From the NCBI GenBank assembly GCA_045614825.1, contig JAZLDO010000155.1, positions 1 to 14,843 on the forward strand: a stretch of 14,843 nucleotides of DNA, given 5' to 3'. Origin of the DNA: Aphodosoma sp045614825. Lineage in GTDB: Bacteria > Bacteroidota > Bacteroidia > Bacteroidales > Paludibacteraceae. A model generated the notes under the pieces. It was not told where the DNA came from and made no database searches. It was given only the letters and a program-made list of their open reading frames with translations. This document shows, piece by piece, positions 12,932 to 14,843 of the stretch; position 1 is the stretch's first letter; every line of letters starts with the position of its first letter. A program made the translations under genes and the position numbers.

Positions 12932-13999
12932 ATGTGTAAACTATCAATAAAACAACGTCTTGCGCTGAATCTTTGGTCGCGATATATATCTAATCAGGCG
13001 AAAATACCTGAACTACGCCAATTGTTTTGGGAATCGACATTGCGTTGCAACCTCAAATGCCGCCACTGCGGTAGCGATTGCACCGCCACTGCCGGCTTGA
13101 AGGATATGCCGTTTGCCGATTTCTTAAAGGTGATTGACAGCATCACCCCTCACGTGAATCCTAATAAAGTATTGATAATCATTTCGGGCGGCGAGCCTTT
13201 GATGCGTAAAGACCTCGAACAATGCGGATTGGAACTATACCGTCGCGGATTCCCATGGGGCATGGTGTCGAACGGATTATTTATGACTCCTGAGCGATTC
13301 AATTCGCTAATGGATAGCGGTTTGCGCTCGTTGACTATTAGTCTCGACGGATTCGAGGAGGACCACAACTGGATGCGTGGCAATCCGAAGTCGTTTGAAT
13401 GCGCCGTGTGTGCCATTAAATTGGCTATTGCCGAGCCTACTTTGGCGTTCGATGTGGTGACTTGCGTCAACCCTCGCAACTACCCATATCTCGATGAAAT
13501 GGCTGATTTTCTCGCCTCGATAGGTTTGAAACGCTGGCGACTATTCACTATATTCCCTTCGGGCAGAGGCAAAGACCCTGAGTTGCAAATCACAGATGAG
13601 CAATTCCGCGGTCTGCTTGACTTCATCGTGCGTATGCGCGAAACGAAGAAGATTCACGCCTCGTTCAGTTGCGAAGGTTTCTTGGGCGAATACGAGGGCA
13701 AAGTGCGCGACCACTACTACACTTGCCAAGCTGGATTGTCGATTGCATCGGTGCTTTGCGACGGTAGCATATCGGCATGCACCAGCATCCGTAGCGACTA
13801 TCACCAAGGCAATATCTACAAAGACGATTTTTGGGAGGTGTGGGAAAATAAATTCGAGCCATATCGCAATCGCGAATGGATGAAGAAAGATGAGTGCGCC
13901 GACTGTAAGGTATGGAAATTCTGCAAAGGCAACGGAATGCACCTCCGCGACTCAGACGGTAAACTGAAACTCTGCAATTATAAAAAATTGTATAAATAA
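12932..13999 (+). CDS. Radical SAM/SPASM enzyme of a Bacteroidales rSAM/lipoprotein system
   Basis: A 355-residue radical SAM enzyme. The SAM cluster motif is RCNLKCRHCGSDC (Cys39, Cys43, Cys46), followed by SGGEP (85-89) and the strand motif LTISLDG. The C-terminal third is a SPASM-type domain with auxiliary-cluster cysteines: YYTCQAG, LCDG, SACTSI, ECADCKVWKFC (Cys322, Cys325, Cys331) and LCNY (Cys348), plus GNGMHLRD. SPASM enzymes commonly modify ribosomally made peptides or proteins. I match this one to the rSAM subfamily described as 'rSAM/lipoprotein system', and the related lipoprotein genes just upstream support that. The frame could open at a GTG at 12866, but that lies inside the hairpin repeat, so the ATG at 12932 is preferred. 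No Shine-Dalgarno is present. No peptidase, transporter or small Cys-rich precursor gene is visible nearby. The reaction is unknown. Confidence 0.9.
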   Translation: MCKLSIKQRLALNLWSRYISNQAKIPELRQLFWESTLRCNLKCRHCGSDCTATAGLKDMPFADFLKVIDSITPHVNPNKVLIIISGGEPLMRKDLEQCGLELYRRGFPWGMVSNGLFMTPERFNSLMDSGLRSLTISLDGFEEDHNWMRGNPKSFECAVCAIKLAIAEPTLAFDVVTCVNPRNYPYLDEMADFLASIGLKRWRLFTIFPSGRGKDPELQITDEQFRGLLDFIVRMRETKKIHASFSCEGFLGEYEGKVRDHYYTCQAGLSIASVLCDGSISACTSIRSDYHQGNIYKDDFWEVWENKFEPYRNREWMKKDECADCKVWKFCKGNGMHLRDSDGKLKLCNYKKLYK

Positions 14000-14087
14000 C
14001 CATCGGGGAGCTATCAAACCCCATCTCAAGTTCATCTTCAGTCTGGACCGCAAAAAAAGAAGTGGAAGGGGTATCAACCTCCAACGT

Positions 14088-14147
14088 CTACTTTTTTAGG
14101 ACAATGACTATATTTTTAGAAATATATCTATATTTTTAGAAAATATG
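14088..14147. repeat. 20-bp tandem repeat, three full units
   Basis: CTACTTTTTTAGGACAATGA, CTATATTTTTAGAAATATAT and CTATATTTTTAGAAAATATG follow each other exactly at 20-bp intervals. A fourth unit appears to start at 14149 and to continue after the inserted element, and a related CTACTATTTTTAGGAAAAGA lies at 14452. Confidence 0.75.
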
Positions 14148-14159
14148 TCTATTAATCTA

Positions 14160-14422
14160 ACGTGAGTTCGATATAACTTTTATCTCACACGGAACGCACG
14201 GAAAACACGGAATTTTATTATTTATCTCCCACAGATGACACAGATTTTTTAGATTTTTGCCATCCGGATATAACGATTTTTATCAAGATTTTGTTTTCAC
14301 TCGGCATAACCCAAATAAATTTGGTTTTTGCTCTCACTTATAACAAAATTCGCTCTTTTGCTCCGCAAAAATCGCTCTACGGATAACACAGATGCCATGC
14401 GGATTCTTATATCGAACTGACG
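14160..14422. mobile_element. MITE-like element with inverted ends and 8-bp flanking duplication
   Basis: The 19-bp sequence TAACGTGAGTTCGATATAA (14158-14176) recurs inverted as TTATATCGAACTGACGTTA (14407-14425) with one mismatch. The direct repeat TTAATCTA flanks the ends (14152-14159 and 14423-14430). There is no coding capacity. The interior contains a half copy of the lipoprotein-type hairpin (CCCACAGATGACACAGAT, 14228-14245) and a small hairpin TTTTGC/GCAAAA (14356-14370). A non-autonomous transposable element is the simplest reading. Confidence 0.55.
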
Positions 14423-14625
14423 TTAATCTAGGAAAATAGTGAAAAAACTGTCTACTATTTTTAGGAAAAGACACTCTGCTCTTGGCTTGCACCAACTTTG
14501 TAGACTTTGCAGATCATAGGTGTATAAGTGGCTGTTTTCTTCGGCAGAGGTTGCTTGAAGGTAAGGAGACGGTAAGAAAAAAAATCCCACACAAAAAAAA
14601 TAGTTCTACATTCAAAAAAATGTAT

Positions 14626-14633
14626 TATATTTG
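14626..14633 (+). promoter_or_regulatory. Possible -7 element before the right-edge gene
   Basis: TATATTTG followed by CA fits TAnnTTTG. It lies about 65 bases before the candidate start at 14697. No clear -33 TTTG was seen. Confidence 0.35.
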
Positions 14634-14696
14634 CATACGAAATTATCATGGGGAGGTATGTTACAAAAAGCATGAAGGAAACCCCATTTAATTAGT

Positions 14697-14843
14697 GTGA
14701 GAAACTTCATTAAATATCTAATTCCCATCATAATTGCGTTTGCTTTTATTGATGGTATGGGTAAATCGGATTCGGCTATAGTAGAGAATTCGATTAAGGA
14801 TTTGACTACCGAATTTGTAACAACCGACACAGATTTCTCGATT
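14697..14843 (+). CDS. Start of a possible exported protein (cut by window)
   Basis: From a GTG at 14697 a frame stays open for 49 codons to the window edge. It begins with a basic residue and a hydrophobic run (RNFIKYLIPIIIAFAFIDG) that looks like a signal peptide, then a polar stretch (GKSDSAIVENSIKDLTTEF). There is no in-frame ATG upstream before the stop at 14673, and GTG starts are unusual in this group; the next in-frame ATG is at 14760, inside the polar part and without a signal. The signal-peptide-like start and the -7 box at 14626 are the main support. No family can be named from this fragment. Confidence 0.4.
   Translation, partial: MRNFIKYLIPIIIAFAFIDGMGKSDSAIVENSIKDLTTEFVTTDTDFSI

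Larger units (their letters stand above)
14000..14696. other. About 700-base gene-poor stretch of repeats and remnants
   Basis: No convincing gene is seen. The stretch holds a 20-bp tandem array (14088-14147), an inverted-repeat-bounded MITE-like element (14160-14422), a further repeat unit near 14452, and from about 14465 to 14600 non-repetitive sequence whose short frames on both strands show nothing recognisable. A -7-like box follows at 14626. Confidence 0.65.

Noticed and set aside
14060..14096. Terminator after the radical SAM gene
   Set aside because: A T-run is present, but the preceding stem pairs only poorly by hand, so I do not report it as a feature.
14482..14691. Small frames on both strands near 14461-14691
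   Set aside because: Short, with no signal, domain or codon-use support; the plus-strand one runs across the -7 box.

Overview
The window looks like chromosomal DNA of an anaerobic member of the Bacteroidales (Bacteroidota). The evidence is the moderate-to-low G+C, several promoters of the Bacteroidetes type (TAnnTTTG at -7, once with a well-spaced TTTG at -33), almost no Shine-Dalgarno sequences, an arginine decarboxylase of the short Bacteroidetes type, the [FeFe]-hydrogenase maturases HydE and HydG, and a radical-SAM/lipoprotein locus of a kind known from Bacteroidales. Species cannot be assigned from the sequence alone.

Layout. Positions 1-8416 hold seven minus-strand genes. In transcription order they are hydE (8416-7400), a GxxExxY-family protein (7251-6871), hydG (6728-5313), a DUF1016/YhcG-type PDDEXK nuclease (5300-4098), a GH13 alpha-amylase-family enzyme (4090-2402), a secreted patatin-like phospholipase (2351-1467) and an arginine decarboxylase cut by the window edge (1258-1). 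hydG, the nuclease and the amylase are separated by only 12 and 7 bases and look co-transcribed. hydF and the hydrogenase structural genes are not in the window. On the plus strand, dinB (8688-9806) is divergent from hydE.

Positions 9837-13999 form the most interesting block. A good sigma-ABfr-type promoter leads into a small lipoprotein (9903), a second lipoprotein (10205), an outer-membrane beta-barrel-like protein (10865), two further lipoproteins related to the second (11721, 12272) and a radical SAM/SPASM enzyme (12932). This matches the little-studied 'rSAM/lipoprotein' systems of Bacteroidales. The natural reading is that the rSAM enzyme modifies one or more of the lipoproteins, but no chemistry can be read from the sequence.

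The region is rich in small repeats. (i) Four dispersed elements of about 95-100 bp have two direct GTACTT boxes 76-79 bp apart. (ii) Two near-identical hairpins follow the stop codons of two paralogous lipoprotein genes. (iii) Two 17-bp palindromes lie in frame inside the nuclease gene and encode QR[P/S]VAE. (iv) A heptamer array next to a hairpin lies in frame inside the amylase gene. (v) A different heptamer array and an 11-bp array lie between hydE and dinB. (vi) A 263-bp MITE-like element with inverted ends and an 8-bp flanking duplication seems to have inserted into a 20-bp tandem array at 14088-14460. The right edge (14697 on) may hold the beginning of another exported protein.
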